The notes beneath the pieces were generated by a model, which saw only the letters and a list, made by a program, of their open reading frames with translations, searched no databases and had not been told where the DNA came from. Source: JANQIV01 sp050117315 (GTDB lineage: Bacteria > Bacteroidota > Ignavibacteria > Ignavibacteriales > Melioribacteraceae). From it: a DNA stretch of 64,000 nt. The stretch covers positions 3,815 through 67,814 of the forward strand of contig JASFMY010000020.1 in NCBI GenBank assembly GCA_050117315.1, given 5' to 3'. Shown here piece after piece: positions 18,050 through 28,003 of this stretch (its first letter is position 1; every line of letters begins with the position of its first letter). A program made the position numbers and the translations under genes.

Positions 18050-19257
18050 ATGAAATTTTTACGTATCATATTTATATCAGTTGGTTTGCTCACTCAATTA
18101 ACGTCCAGTTTGTCAGCTCAGACTTTTGAAGAGTTGGCAAAAACACCCCCAATGGGCTGGAACAGTTGGAATAAGTTTGGATGCAATGTTAGTGAGACAT
18201 TAATCAAAGATATGGCCGATGCGATGGTTGAATCAGGGATGAAAGATGCCGGGTATGAATATATTGTTATTGATGATTGCTGGCAAGTTGATCGAGATAG
18301 CCTGGGTAATATTATTGCTGATCCGGAACGTTTTCCAAATGGGATGAAAGAAGTTGCGGACTATATACATTCGCGTGGATTAAAATTTGGTATATACTCC
18401 TGCGCCGGATCCCAAACATGCCAGGGCAGGCCGGGAAGTCGCGGTTATCAATTTCAGGACGCCAGAACCTATGCTTCCTGGGGTGTGGATTACTTAAAAT
18501 ATGATTGGTGTAACGATGAAGGACAGGAACCAAAAGCCGCTTATAAAACAATGAGCGATGCGCTTAAAGTCTGCGGACGCCCCATAGTATTTAGCATATG
18601 CGAATGGGGAGAAAGTAAACCCTGGAATGGGCTAAGGGGATCGGGCATTTATGGCGTACAACACCTGATATTCGTAACATTTATGAAGGGAAGCTGAATT
18701 GGGGTGGTTTGGGAATAGTTGATATTATTGATAAACAAGCGGATTTGTTCAGCTATGCTGGTCCCGGCCATTGGAATGACCCGGATATGCTGGAAGTAGG
18801 AAATGCCGGGCTTACTTTTGATGAAAATATAACGCACTTTTCCATGTGGGCTATGTTATCTGCGCCATTAATGGCGGGTAACGACCTTAGAAATATGCCA
18901 AGGGATGTAAAAGAAATATTAACAAACAAAGAAGTTATTGCACTTAACCAGGATAAATTGGGTAACCAGGCTTTTAAATTTCTCGATATGGGGGACAAAG
19001 AAATTTGGGTTAAATTCCTTGAAAATAATGAACTGGCCATATGCTTTTTAAACCGAAGTGAATTTACTTGGAAAGAAGATTACAATTGGGCCAGGTTAAA
19101 TATTTACCATGAGGACAAAGCTATTCGCTTCGGAAAACAAGAATACAAATTTTATAATGTTTGGAATAAGAAGTACACTGGCACAACAAAGGATTTTCTT
19201 GATTTGCAAATCCCAAGTCATGGAGTACTATTACTTAGGTTAAAACCAATTTCTTAA
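18050..19257 (+). pseudogene. GH27 alpha-galactosidase, split by a single-base deletion
   Basis: Two frames together give one GH27 enzyme of about 400 aa. Frame 1 (18050-18697) has a signal peptide ending SLSAQ, TPPMGWNSWNKFGCN, YIVIDDCWQ and the nucleophile motif VDYLKYDWCND. Frame 2 carries GPGHWNDPDMLEVG, whose Asp is the acid/base, FSMWAMLSAPLMAGNDL and a C-terminal beta-domain. The break is at about 18627: SKPWN should continue in the second frame as WAKGIGHLWRTTPD, and AATGG there looks like AATTGG minus one T. All active-site residues survive, so this is a recent lesion or a sequencing error. If functional, it removes terminal alpha-galactose, outside or in the periplasm. A paralogue on the minus strand (34307-35507) is also frameshifted, at another place. 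Confidence 0.88.
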
Positions 19258-19287
19258 ACTTAATTTTACTAAGGATAGATTTTATTT

Positions 19288-20121
19288 ATGAACTTTCTAT
19301 TGTTTAGAATATATATAACTCTTTTAGTGTGTTTGGTATTTGGGGGAAGTTGTTTTGGTCAGGAATCTGTGAAAACTGATAATGAGCTAATTGCAATCAC
19401 AGCTCCGCCACAAAAATTAAAGCTGGATTCTTTCTACAAAAAATATGTCAATGCAAATGGCATACACATTATGAGCTCAAAAAAAGTTCCTGATGCTGCT
19501 ATTTATGCGGTTTACAATACTGTTAAGTTTATGACAGATTCTCTCCCAGATGAAGTACTTGATTCGCTGATAAGTAATAATACAAGAATTGCAGTTATGG
19601 CGAGATATGAGGGAACAACTGATATTCCAGAGCATGCCTATTTAGCAAATGATACAACTCTCAATTGGGACGTAAGAGCACGCGGTTTGGGTGGTACGCT
19701 GGAATTGCCATTAACAAGCTGTGCGGAAGAAAACGTGTTATGTTACCAGATAGACAAATATCATGCTGAAGATATTTTAATTCATGAATTTGCCCACACC
19801 ATCCATGAAGTAGGTATACTACCCAATGACACTACTTTTAATAGCTTGCTTCAGAAACAGATGGACTCTGTAATAGAAGAAGGTAAGTACAAGGATACTT
19901 ATGCTATTACTAATATCTATGAATATTTTGCCGAAGGCGTGCAATCTTGGTTTAATGTTAATGCTGAGGTACCAGAACCTGATGGCAAACATAATCAAGT
20001 GAACACCCGTATGGAATTAAAGGAATACGATCCCGGACTATACCAGATATTAAAGAAGTTTTTCCCGGAGTCAGATGAATGTCCTTCATGTCATAAAGCG
20101 ACAAATAAATATTCATTGTAA
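19288..20121 (+). CDS. Secreted HExxH metallopeptidase (gluzincin type)
   Basis: 277 aa with a signal peptide (FRIYITLLVCLVFGGSCFGQ). The zinc motif HEFAHTIHE is at about residues 168-176, and a downstream NIYEYFAEGVQSWF supplies the likely third ligand Glu, so the protein fits the gluzincin pattern HExxH...E. The C-terminus contains a Cys-x-x-Cys (CPSCHKATNKYSL). Predicted to cut peptide bonds in the periplasm or outside; the substrate is unknown. No T9SS domain is seen. Its position between a galactosidase and arabinosidases suggests a glycoprotein substrate. A relic of its 3' end recurs at 23657-23700, showing that this block was once duplicated. AAGGA precedes the ATG. Confidence 0.75.
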   Translation: MNFLLFRIYITLLVCLVFGGSCFGQESVKTDNELIAITAPPQKLKLDSFYKKYVNANGIHIMSSKKVPDAAIYAVYNTVKFMTDSLPDEVLDSLISNNTRIAVMARYEGTTDIPEHAYLANDTTLNWDVRARGLGGTLELPLTSCAEENVLCYQIDKYHAEDILIHEFAHTIHEVGILPNDTTFNSLLQKQMDSVIEEGKYKDTYAITNIYEYFAEGVQSWFNVNAEVPEPDGKHNQVNTRMELKEYDPGLYQILKKFFPESDECPSCHKATNKYSL

Positions 20122-20219
20122 ATATTTCAAAAAAAAAGGAATCATTGATGTAATAAGGCAAATAAGAATTTCTAACTTTTAAGTTGATAAATTATTAGAT
20201 GACTAATTTAGGGAATACT

Positions 20220-22958
20220 ATGAAACACACAAACCGTAATTTCTTTTTTGTAACATTGGTACTTATCTCGCAGATTCATTTTTTGTCTGCCCAAGTACCA
20301 GTAAATTCCGGACCGTCATCCCTAAATGTCGATGAAGGTAAAAAAGAGTTTTCTACTTCTTTACTGAAGCTTGAGTTGCTTAATTCGTCGCAAACCGTAG
20401 CTTCTTTGAAAGCTAACGATGGAAGTTCGCTTGACTATACTCCCGGTGACCGGCTGAGTGAGCGGGATAAAAATGGTTTTTATCATCTTGGTGATATAAA
20501 CCTCGGTCTTCGGACTGTTGGGAACAAAGACTGGAGCTATTATTCAACAACAAAAAATCGTGCTGATGTGGAGGCTGTAACATCTCAAAATCCAGGAGTG
20601 CTTTCTGCTGCTGATCTCTCGAATACATTGCCATCCGATATTCCTTTGCAGATTATCCGTTATTGGGAAAAGGAGGGCGATAACCTTGTATTGCGGTTTG
20701 AAATTAAAAACAAATCGGACAAAGCCGTTGAAATTGGAGCCCTCGGCATTCCCATGGTATTCAACAACAATTTTAACGATAAAACTCTTGATCAGGCTCA
20801 CTCCGAGAATGTTTTCTTTGATCCGTATATTGGGAAAGATGCAGGGTACCTACAAATTGTAAAATTGAACGGTGAAGGCAAAGTGATGTTGGTAGTTCCT
20901 TATGGGAAAACGCCTTTTGAAAATTATCGTCCGTTGTTGGATGATCCTACTCCTATTGGTTATACGTTTGAGGGATTACATGAATGGATGGTTCATTCAA
21001 AATCATATTCAGAAACAGAATGGAAAGGAGTAGAACAGTGGAATACACCTACTTCTTCAGTGCTGAAACCCGGTGAAATAAAAAATTATGGATTAGAATT
21101 TCTTTTAGCTGATTCATTGCGTGATATTGAAAATACGCTGGCTGAGGCAAATCGTCCGTTTGCTGTTGGTATTCCGGGTTATGTGGTGGCGATGGATGTA
21201 AATGCTAAATTATTTCTTCAATACAATAAAGCGGTTAAGAAAATAACAGTTGAACCCGAAGGGGCTATCGAATGCACAGCCTCAGAGGGCACTGGTTCAA
21301 CCTGGAAATCGTATGAAATTAAAGGAAAAAAATGGGGTAGGGCCAGATTGACCATCGACTATGAAGACGGGCTGAGCCAGACCATCAACTATAAAATTAT
21401 AGATACTGAAAAGAAGGTGATCGAATCGTATGGGAATTTTCTTACCACCGAGCAGTGGTATGATGATACTACCGATATTTTTAATCGGGCACCTTCGGTA
21501 ATTACTTACGATTATGAGTTAAAGCAAAAAGTATTACAGGATGCCCGTGTTTGGATTGCAGGTTTAAGTGATGAAGGAGGAGCCGGAAGCTGGTTGGGAG
21601 CCATTATGAAACAGGTGGTTATGCCCGATAAGGAAGAGATTGCAAAACTTGAAGATTTTGTGAATCAAACTATCTGGGGTGGAATTCAATACAATGAAGG
21701 AGAACATAAATATGGGGTTCGCAAAAGTATGTTTTATTATGAACCCGATTCGATGCCCAAAGGAACATACAGCAATCAGATCCGGTGGGGCAGGTATGGA
21801 GGCTTCCCTTCCTGGAGCAAAGAGGAAGCTGAATCGGTTGGACGGTCATACGACTATCCGCATGTGGCTGCTGCCCATTGGGCTATGTATCGTTTAGCAC
21901 GCTATTATAACGGTTTGGTAAAACAGCAGGATTGGCGCTGGTATCTCGAAAATGCAGCTCAAACAGCAATTGCAATGGTTGAACAGGCTCCGGCTTATGT
22001 GATGCACGGGCAAATGGAAGGTACTATTTTTATACTGATACTGAACGATTTGAATGCGGAAGGAGTAACCGATCTGGCCAATGAGCTGCGACTGGCAATG
22101 AAAGTACGGTTTTATCACTGGACAACTTTATCGTATCCGTTTGGAAGTGAGATGCCTTGGGATTGTACCGGCCAGGAAGAGGTATATATGTGGTCGAAAT
22201 ATTTTGGCTTTGATGAAGGGGCAATGGTTACTTTGAACGCTATATTAGCCTATATGCCAACGGTTCCTCATTGGGCATATAATGGGAATGCCCGTCGTAT
22301 ATGGGATTTCATTTACGCTGGAAAATTACAGCGTTTTGAGCGGATGATTCATCATTATGGTTCAGCCCTGAATGCTATTCCGATACTTTATCAATACCAC
22401 GAAAATCCTTCAGACATCTATTTATTACGTGTAGGTTATGGTGGATTACTTGGTGCCATTTCAAATATTACAGAAGATGGGTTTGCTCCATGTGCTTTCC
22501 ATTCTTTCCCGCAAACTTTGGCAAATGATGGTATTACCGGAGATTATGGAACAGGTTTCTTGGGATATGCAATCAACACTTCCAGTTATCTTGTAAAACA
22601 TGAAGAACTTGGCTGGCTTTCATTCGGAGGTAACACATCGGTTAATGGTGATTGGGTGAAAACAGATTTAACCACTGCTGCCCGAAACCGTTTTTATGTA
22701 TCTCCTGTTGGTTTGTGGCTCACGCTCGATGCCGGAGAATTCAAGAGTGTAGCTTATAATACAAAATCGGGGGAAATTTCGATTGAATTTGAAAAGGGAA
22801 ATGAATATACCACTGAGGCTTATCTTAATGTAGAAACTTTGTCCAAAGAGCCATCAGCAAAGCATTACGATACCGAATCTTTGACAAAAAGTACATTGGG
22901 TTCATTCGTTATAAAATTAGATAAACAGCCAGTTTCAATTAGCTTACAATCGGAATAA
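20220..22958 (+). CDS. DUF5695-like secreted protein, probable alpha-barrel carbohydrate-active enzyme
   Basis: 912 aa from the ATG at 20220 (MKHTNRNFFFVTLVLISQ; an upstream ATG at 20199 is less likely because TTAGGGA lies before 20220). Signal peptide ends near LSAQ. An N-terminal beta-sandwich region (about 40-400) with Gly/Asp-rich turns is followed by a helical region (about 430-780) with WGGIQYNEGEHKYGVRKSMF, SYDYPHVAAAHWAMYRLARY and HGQMEGTIF, resembling (alpha/alpha)6 barrels. I place it in the DUF5695 group from memory of such repeats in plant-polysaccharide loci; this is moderate. No catalytic residues can be named. The gene sits inside the arabinosidase/galactosidase run and probably acts on the same glycan. 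No T9SS signal. Confidence 0.6.
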   Translation: MKHTNRNFFFVTLVLISQIHFLSAQVPVNSGPSSLNVDEGKKEFSTSLLKLELLNSSQTVASLKANDGSSLDYTPGDRLSERDKNGFYHLGDINLGLRTVGNKDWSYYSTTKNRADVEAVTSQNPGVLSAADLSNTLPSDIPLQIIRYWEKEGDNLVLRFEIKNKSDKAVEIGALGIPMVFNNNFNDKTLDQAHSENVFFDPYIGKDAGYLQIVKLNGEGKVMLVVPYGKTPFENYRPLLDDPTPIGYTFEGLHEWMVHSKSYSETEWKGVEQWNTPTSSVLKPGEIKNYGLEFLLADSLRDIENTLAEANRPFAVGIPGYVVAMDVNAKLFLQYNKAVKKITVEPEGAIECTASEGTGSTWKSYEIKGKKWGRARLTIDYEDGLSQTINYKIIDTEKKVIESYGNFLTTEQWYDDTTDIFNRAPSVITYDYELKQKVLQDARVWIAGLSDEGGAGSWLGAIMKQVVMPDKEEIAKLEDFVNQTIWGGIQYNEGEHKYGVRKSMFYYEPDSMPKGTYSNQIRWGRYGGFPSWSKEEAESVGRSYDYPHVAAAHWAMYRLARYYNGLVKQQDWRWYLENAAQTAIAMVEQAPAYVMHGQMEGTIFILILNDLNAEGVTDLANELRLAMKVRFYHWTTLSYPFGSEMPWDCTGQEEVYMWSKYFGFDEGAMVTLNAILAYMPTVPHWAYNGNARRIWDFIYAGKLQRFERMIHHYGSALNAIPILYQYHENPSDIYLLRVGYGGLLGAISNITEDGFAPCAFHSFPQTLANDGITGDYGTGFLGYAINTSSYLVKHEELGWLSFGGNTSVNGDWVKTDLTTAARNRFYVSPVGLWLTLDAGEFKSVAYNTKSGEISIEFEKGNEYTTEAYLNVETLSKEPSAKHYDTESLTKSTLGSFVIKLDKQPVSISLQSE

Positions 22959-22964
22959 TAAGCA

Positions 22965-23510
22965 ATGAAACGGAATGAATTTTTCAAACTTTGTGCAGGG
23001 GGAGTATGTAGTTGTGCTGCTATCGCAATGCTTCCCGGTTCTGCTTTAATTACAGCAGATCAAATGCAAGAAAATGAAGATTGGCGTATAGGGTTTATTC
23101 AGGAAAGATATGCCAAGTTGATTGAAATTTTAGGCGATAAGCTTGGTGATGAAAAACGAGATGAAATACTCGAACAAATGGGTCGTGAATGTGCTAAACA
23201 CTTTTATGATCGAGCACTTAAATTCAAAGGTGATTTGCAAGGTTATCTTGATGATATTCAAAAAGATTGGGTTGAAAAAGTTGAGTACGATCAACCAATT
23301 AAGGATATACGAATTACCGACAAACTATCAAATAAATGTGTTTGTCCGTTTGTTGATCTTTCAAAAATGAAAGGGAGTTATTGTCAATGTACAATAGGAT
23401 GGCAAAAAGAGATTTACTCGTTAGTTTCGGGTAAAGAGGTTGCTGTTACGGTGGAATCATCGGTTTTAAGAGGTGATGAAAAGTGTGTTTACCGGATTGA
23501 GATTATGTGA
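22965..23510 (+). CDS. Small exported protein of unknown function with cysteine-rich C-terminus
   Basis: 181 aa, starting 6 nt after the DUF5695-like gene, so cotranscribed. The N-terminus MKRNEFFKLCAGGVCSCAAI is a hydrophobic export-type signal of the kind seen on Bacteroidota proteins, without a true twin-arginine. The middle is helical and charged (ERYAKLIEILGDKLGDEKRDEILEQMG broken here into its parts). The C-terminal 60 residues hold NKCVCPF, GSYCQCTIGW and LRGDEKCVYRIEI. The last of these resembles the end of V4R/4-vinyl-reductase-like sensor domains, where a conserved Gly-Asp and Cys precede a final strand. I do not recognise a specific family. Four Cys in pairs could bind metal. Confidence 0.7.
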   Translation: MKRNEFFKLCAGGVCSCAAIAMLPGSALITADQMQENEDWRIGFIQERYAKLIEILGDKLGDEKRDEILEQMGRECAKHFYDRALKFKGDLQGYLDDIQKDWVEKVEYDQPIKDIRITDKLSNKCVCPFVDLSKMKGSYCQCTIGWQKEIYSLVSGKEVAVTVESSVLRGDEKCVYRIEIM

Positions 23511-23540
23511 TAAATAGGAAAATAGAAAAACATAAGAAGA

Positions 23541-23700
23541 CTAAAATTTGGCATATACTCCAGTGCTGGATCGCAAATATGCCAACCAAGGCCCAGAAGC
23601 CGTTTTTAAATTTCATCTTGTCACAAAAATAATGATCGATGAAGAGTGTACTCTTTAGTATGCCTTTCATGCCATAAAACGACGAATAAATATTCATTGC
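23541..23700 (+). pseudogene. Relics of a GH27 gene and of the metallopeptidase 3' end
   Basis: 23541-23601 is clearly alignable to the GH27 gene around 18380-18443 (reading LKFGIYSSAGSQICQ against LKFGIYSCAGSQTCQ). 23657-23700 matches the last codons of the metallopeptidase at about 20075-20121 (shared AATAAATATTCATTG and CATGCCATAAA/CATGTCATAAA). The order GH27 then peptidase is the same as in the intact block, so a second copy of that block was largely deleted here. Confidence 0.7.
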
Positions 23701-23722
23701 AAAAAATTTTGCATGGGAAAAA

Positions 23723-25853
23723 ATGAAAATATTGTTACTAACAGAGATGCTCCTTTTAGTTGCTTTTAACGTATTCGCTCAAAAAACAGTATACCTCCCT
23801 AATGATTTTACCAATGATCCGGTTGTAAGCAAACAATGGTCCTGGGATAGATCATACCAGTCTGATAATTTCGTCGTATTTTGGGGAACCAAGAGCTTAA
23901 ATTTTGATGCAAAAAATGTATGCACAAATCTTGAAAAAAGTTATGATAAATTTATAAACGAGATTGGATTTTGTTCTGATTCATCGAACACAAATCTTGG
24001 GAAGTATAAGATTATTGTGATGATGAATGATACCTGGGATGGAGGCGGTCCCTCAGGTTGGGCCTTCGGCGGTGATTATGACAGAGTTATTGGCGCCATG
24101 TGGGTACACCCCGATGCAACGAAGGATGGCTATGTTTTAAGCCATGAATTTGCCCATACGCTTCAGTGTATGATCAGTATCCAGGAAAATAAAAAAGGCG
24201 GTTTTATTAATTGGGAACCTGGTGGTTTTTTCTGGGAAACGCATGCCAATTTTATGCGACTCCAGGAATATGGCAATCTAGCCGGAGAAGACTTACCCCG
24301 CTGGATGGGAACCAGCATGTTTCATCTAAGCTCAACACGTCACCATTATTGTTCGTTTAAATGGCTATTGCATCTGCAAAATATAGACGGCATTGAAATG
24401 ATTAATCGACTATGGAAGGAATCAATTGCCAATGAACACCCACTTCAAACATTAAAGAGATTGAAAAACTGGGATCAAAGCCGGTTAAATAATTTTATTT
24501 ATGATTATGCAAAACGTGAGGTCACCTGCGACTATCCTTTAAATGGTCTCGGTACGGTCATTCTCAATCAACGAAACCAGCTGACTAAAAATGAACCGCA
24601 TTACATGTGGCGGTTTCATACGATACTAACCAGGGTGGATGAAGCAAATGGCAGGTATGTTGTGCCGGACGAATTTGCTCCGCAGGATTATGGGTATAAT
24701 CTAATCCCTTTGCATCCCACAGATGATAGCAGGCTAGTCCGCATTAAGTTTAAAGGCCACACGGAAGTGAATAACTCAGCAGGATGGAGATATGGATTTG
24801 TTGCTGTAGATGGAACAACTCCTCGTTACAGTCCGGTTTGCGCTGATGATGATGGCGAAATATCTTTTCAAATGAATGATGGCGAAACTGCCTTGTATTT
24901 AGTCGTCGTGGGAGCTCCTACGAGTCACACCTCTTATGTATGGGAACCGGGTTGGCCCAAAATTAAACGCTACCCTTATGAGTTAAAAATTGCCAACGCA
25001 GTTCCTGAGGGGTACCAGGATGACTTTCGATCGCAATACAAGACAAGCGGCAGAGTTCATTCAAACGGTGGTGGATGGGTTGCAAGTTCAGCCAGTGTTG
25101 CTTCATCAGTTTATGTTGGACCGCAAGCTATTGTACTTGGCACATCAAAAATTTCAGGAAATGTAAGAATCGAAAATACAGCAAGGGTTGAAAATGCTAC
25201 TGTTAAAGATAACGTAGTGATTAAGGGGAATGCCAATGTATGGAACGGCACTTATTCCGGAGACGCACAAATTATAGAAAATGCTGTCCTCAGTTACTGT
25301 TTCTGGAAATGCTGTTATAAAAGGGAACGCAATGGAGTGGGGCGTTACATTTGGTGGATCAGTCGTTGTTGGAGGTGATGCTGAAGTTGGAAGCGCCTCG
25401 AGCGGAGTGTATTTGCAGTGCCCCCATACTAACAATGGCAGGACGGAAAATGACGGCAAAGATGCAAATCATTATTCAAACCAGGATGTTAATGCAAGTT
25501 ATACGTTATTTAGCGACTCTGAGATGGAATTTAATAATCCGACTGATGTTACAATAAGTGGTACGAATGATTTTACCTCATTCCATCTTGCTCAAAATTA
25601 CCCTAATCCGTTTAATCCGACTACAACTATTAATTATCAACTCCCGGAATTGGAGCAGGTTAGTTTGTCAATTTTCAACATAAAAGGACAATTGGTGCGA
25701 ACATTGGTACATGCTCAACAGGGTCCAGGTAATTACACAATTATCTGGGATGGTTTGAATGAAAAGGGACATCAAGTTAGCTCCGGGATTTATTTTTACA
25801 AATTGAGTGCAGAAAAAGGGACTTTGACAAAACGAATGTTGCTGCTGAAATGA
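23723..25853 (+). pseudogene. DUF6055-type metallopeptidase with hexapeptide repeats and T9SS domain, frameshifted
   Basis: One gene in two frames. Frame 1 (from 23723) has a signal peptide ending NVFAQ, a gluzincin-like catalytic region with SHEFAHTLQ (about residue 149) and the downstream Glu in GGFFWETHANF, then a beta-sandwich. From about residue 455 it has left-handed beta-helix hexapeptide repeats (ARVENATVKDNVVIKGNA). Frame 2 (from about 25287) continues the same repeats (SVTVSGNAVIKGNA) and ends in a T9SS sorting domain (QNYPNPFNPTT, with an FlgD-like turn GLNEKGHQVSSGIYFYKL). The break looks like one extra C in GTCCTC near 25288. Predicted surface-exposed peptidase. If real, the lesion removes T9SS targeting and leaves a soluble fragment. 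Family name is from memory; HExxH is seen directly. Confidence 0.72.
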
Positions 25854-25928
25854 TAGTCTGTTAATTAGAAGCGGACGTGGTTAAATATTTAGATAAGATT
25901 TCATTAATTCAAAAAAGGCATCAGAACA

Positions 25929-27902
25929 ATGAGAAAACATTTTTACTCTTTAGTTGTAATTGTTGTAACTATATTTAGCGCGATCTCAGTGATGGCACAA
26001 CACACACTCACAGTTCAGGTAGATAAACCTGGTACAAAAGTCCAACCAACTATGTGGGGGATATTTTTTGAAGATATTAACTTCGCTGCAGATGGTGGTG
26101 TTTATGCTGAACTCGTAAAAAATCGCTCTTTTGAATTTCTCTGGCCTTTAATGGGATGGGAAATAACAAAGGATGATAATGCTGTAGGTGATTTTCTTGT
26201 CATTAACCGCGGTAATGAAAATCCAAACAATCCACGATTTCTAAGATTAACAGCTAAAACCGACTCCGTTTCTTACGGTTTGATAAATGATGGCTTTCGA
26301 GGAATGGGTGTAAAAAAAGATAATCTTTATGATTTTTCGATTATTGCGCGAAAGCATACTGGTGATGTGAAATTAATAATAGAATTGATTGATACGGTTG
26401 GGGCAGTACTTGGACAAACATCTCTGGAAAATTTTAGCGGGAAATGGACCAAACATACAGCAGAATTCACTTGTAGTGAAACCTATCCAAAGGCCAGGTT
26501 AAGAATTTTTCTGGAAGGCACAGGTTCATTAGACATGGATATGATTTCCCTATTTCCACGGGACACATGGAAAAATCGCAGGAACGGACTGCGGGCTGAC
26601 CTGGTGCAAATGCTGGCGGATATGAAACCGGGCTTTCTCCGTTCTCCCGGCGGCTGTGTGGTAGAAGGCCACCATCTGGATTTGCGTTACCAATGGAAAA
26701 AAACCGTAGGCAAGCTGGAAGATCGAAAGATGATTATCAATCGGTGGAACACGGAATTCCCATATCGGCCAGCACCGGATTACTTCCAGTCTTATGGTTT
26801 GGGATTTTACGAATATTTTCTGCTGTCAGAAGATCTCGGTGCTGAACCCCTCCCGATTTTAAATTGCGGTATGGCTTGTCAATTTAACACTGCTGAAGTT
26901 GTTCCGCTTGATCAGCTTGATCCGTACATTCAGGATGCGCTGGATTTAATTGAATTTGCTAATGGTGCAACCACAACCAAGTGGGGGGGATTACGTGCTG
27001 AAATGGGCCATCCCGAACCATTCAATTTAAAATATCTGGGCATCGGGAATGAGCAATGGGGCGAACAATACGTTGAGCGCTATAAAATCATTGCCACGGC
27101 TGTGCGCAAAGCCTATCCGGAAATCAGGCTCATCACAGGATCGGGTCCTTTTAGAGCAGGTGAGCTGTTTGACTATCTTTGGGGTGAAATTAAGCACATG
27201 GATACCGATCTGGTGGACGAACACTACTATTCGCCACCGGAGTGGTTTTTGAAAAATGCAAACCGCTACGATAGTTATGACCGCAAAGGCCCAAAAGTAT
27301 TTGCAGGAGAATTTGCCGCTCATGGTAAGGAGAATGATGATCCAACATCACGAAATACCTGGTATAGTGCAATGTGTGAAGCGGCATATATGACAGGTTT
27401 GGAGCGCAATGCGGATGTAGTTTACATGGCTTCTTATGCTCCTTTGTTTGCCAATGTAGAAGCCTGGCAATGGCGCCCGGATTTAATCTGGTTTGATAAT
27501 CTACAGGCTATGGGAACACCCAATTATTATGTACAAAAGATGTATTCAACTAATCGTGGTGCACACGTTGTGCCAATTCTGGAAAAAGGACAAGCGCTAA
27601 TAGGTCAGGATAGTTTGTATGCCAGTGCCACGATTGATGAGGCATCAAAAGAAGTTTGTTTGAAAATAGTAAACATTCAGACAAAACCTATGACTGTTAA
27701 TATTAATTTAGAAGGGGCTGAACCATCTCAAAAGGAAGCGGTGGTACAAGTCCTAACTGCTGAAAACGTTATGGATTACAATACAATTGAGAATCCCAAA
27801 AAGGTTTACCCGATTGAAAAAATACTAAATATTTCGGGCAACAAATTTGAAATGGCACTAGATAAAGAATCGTTTACAGTTTTGAAAATAAAATATAAAT
27901 GA
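25929..27902 (+). CDS. GH51 alpha-L-arabinofuranosidase
   Basis: 657 aa with a signal peptide ending SVMAQ. Releases terminal alpha-L-arabinofuranose from arabinan, arabinoxylan or arabino-oligosaccharides by a retaining mechanism. N-terminal MWGIFFEDINFAADGGVYAE is the GH51 opening. Residues about 85-200 form a carbohydrate-binding (CBM4/9-like) insert. The acid/base Glu lies in GIGNEQWG (about 373) and the nucleophile Glu in VFAGEFAAHG (about 460). A C-terminal beta-domain completes the fold. No T9SS domain, so periplasmic is likely. The stop codon overlaps the open frame of the next gene, and the beta-arabinofuranosidase start is 102 nt downstream. In the locus it would remove alpha-capped arabinose before the GH127 enzymes act on beta-linked residues. 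Confidence 0.92.
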   Translation: MRKHFYSLVVIVVTIFSAISVMAQHTLTVQVDKPGTKVQPTMWGIFFEDINFAADGGVYAELVKNRSFEFLWPLMGWEITKDDNAVGDFLVINRGNENPNNPRFLRLTAKTDSVSYGLINDGFRGMGVKKDNLYDFSIIARKHTGDVKLIIELIDTVGAVLGQTSLENFSGKWTKHTAEFTCSETYPKARLRIFLEGTGSLDMDMISLFPRDTWKNRRNGLRADLVQMLADMKPGFLRSPGGCVVEGHHLDLRYQWKKTVGKLEDRKMIINRWNTEFPYRPAPDYFQSYGLGFYEYFLLSEDLGAEPLPILNCGMACQFNTAEVVPLDQLDPYIQDALDLIEFANGATTTKWGGLRAEMGHPEPFNLKYLGIGNEQWGEQYVERYKIIATAVRKAYPEIRLITGSGPFRAGELFDYLWGEIKHMDTDLVDEHYYSPPEWFLKNANRYDSYDRKGPKVFAGEFAAHGKENDDPTSRNTWYSAMCEAAYMTGLERNADVVYMASYAPLFANVEAWQWRPDLIWFDNLQAMGTPNYYVQKMYSTNRGAHVVPILEKGQALIGQDSLYASATIDEASKEVCLKIVNIQTKPMTVNINLEGAEPSQKEAVVQVLTAENVMDYNTIENPKKVYPIEKILNISGNKFEMALDKESFTVLKIKYK

Positions 27903-28003
27903 CAAATAGATACTGTCACTTCAAGCGGTATTTTGGAATGGATTGTCGAATAGAAACAGACAGCGTTTTGGATAATTTATTATTCTCGTGGAGGAAAAAA
28001 TCA

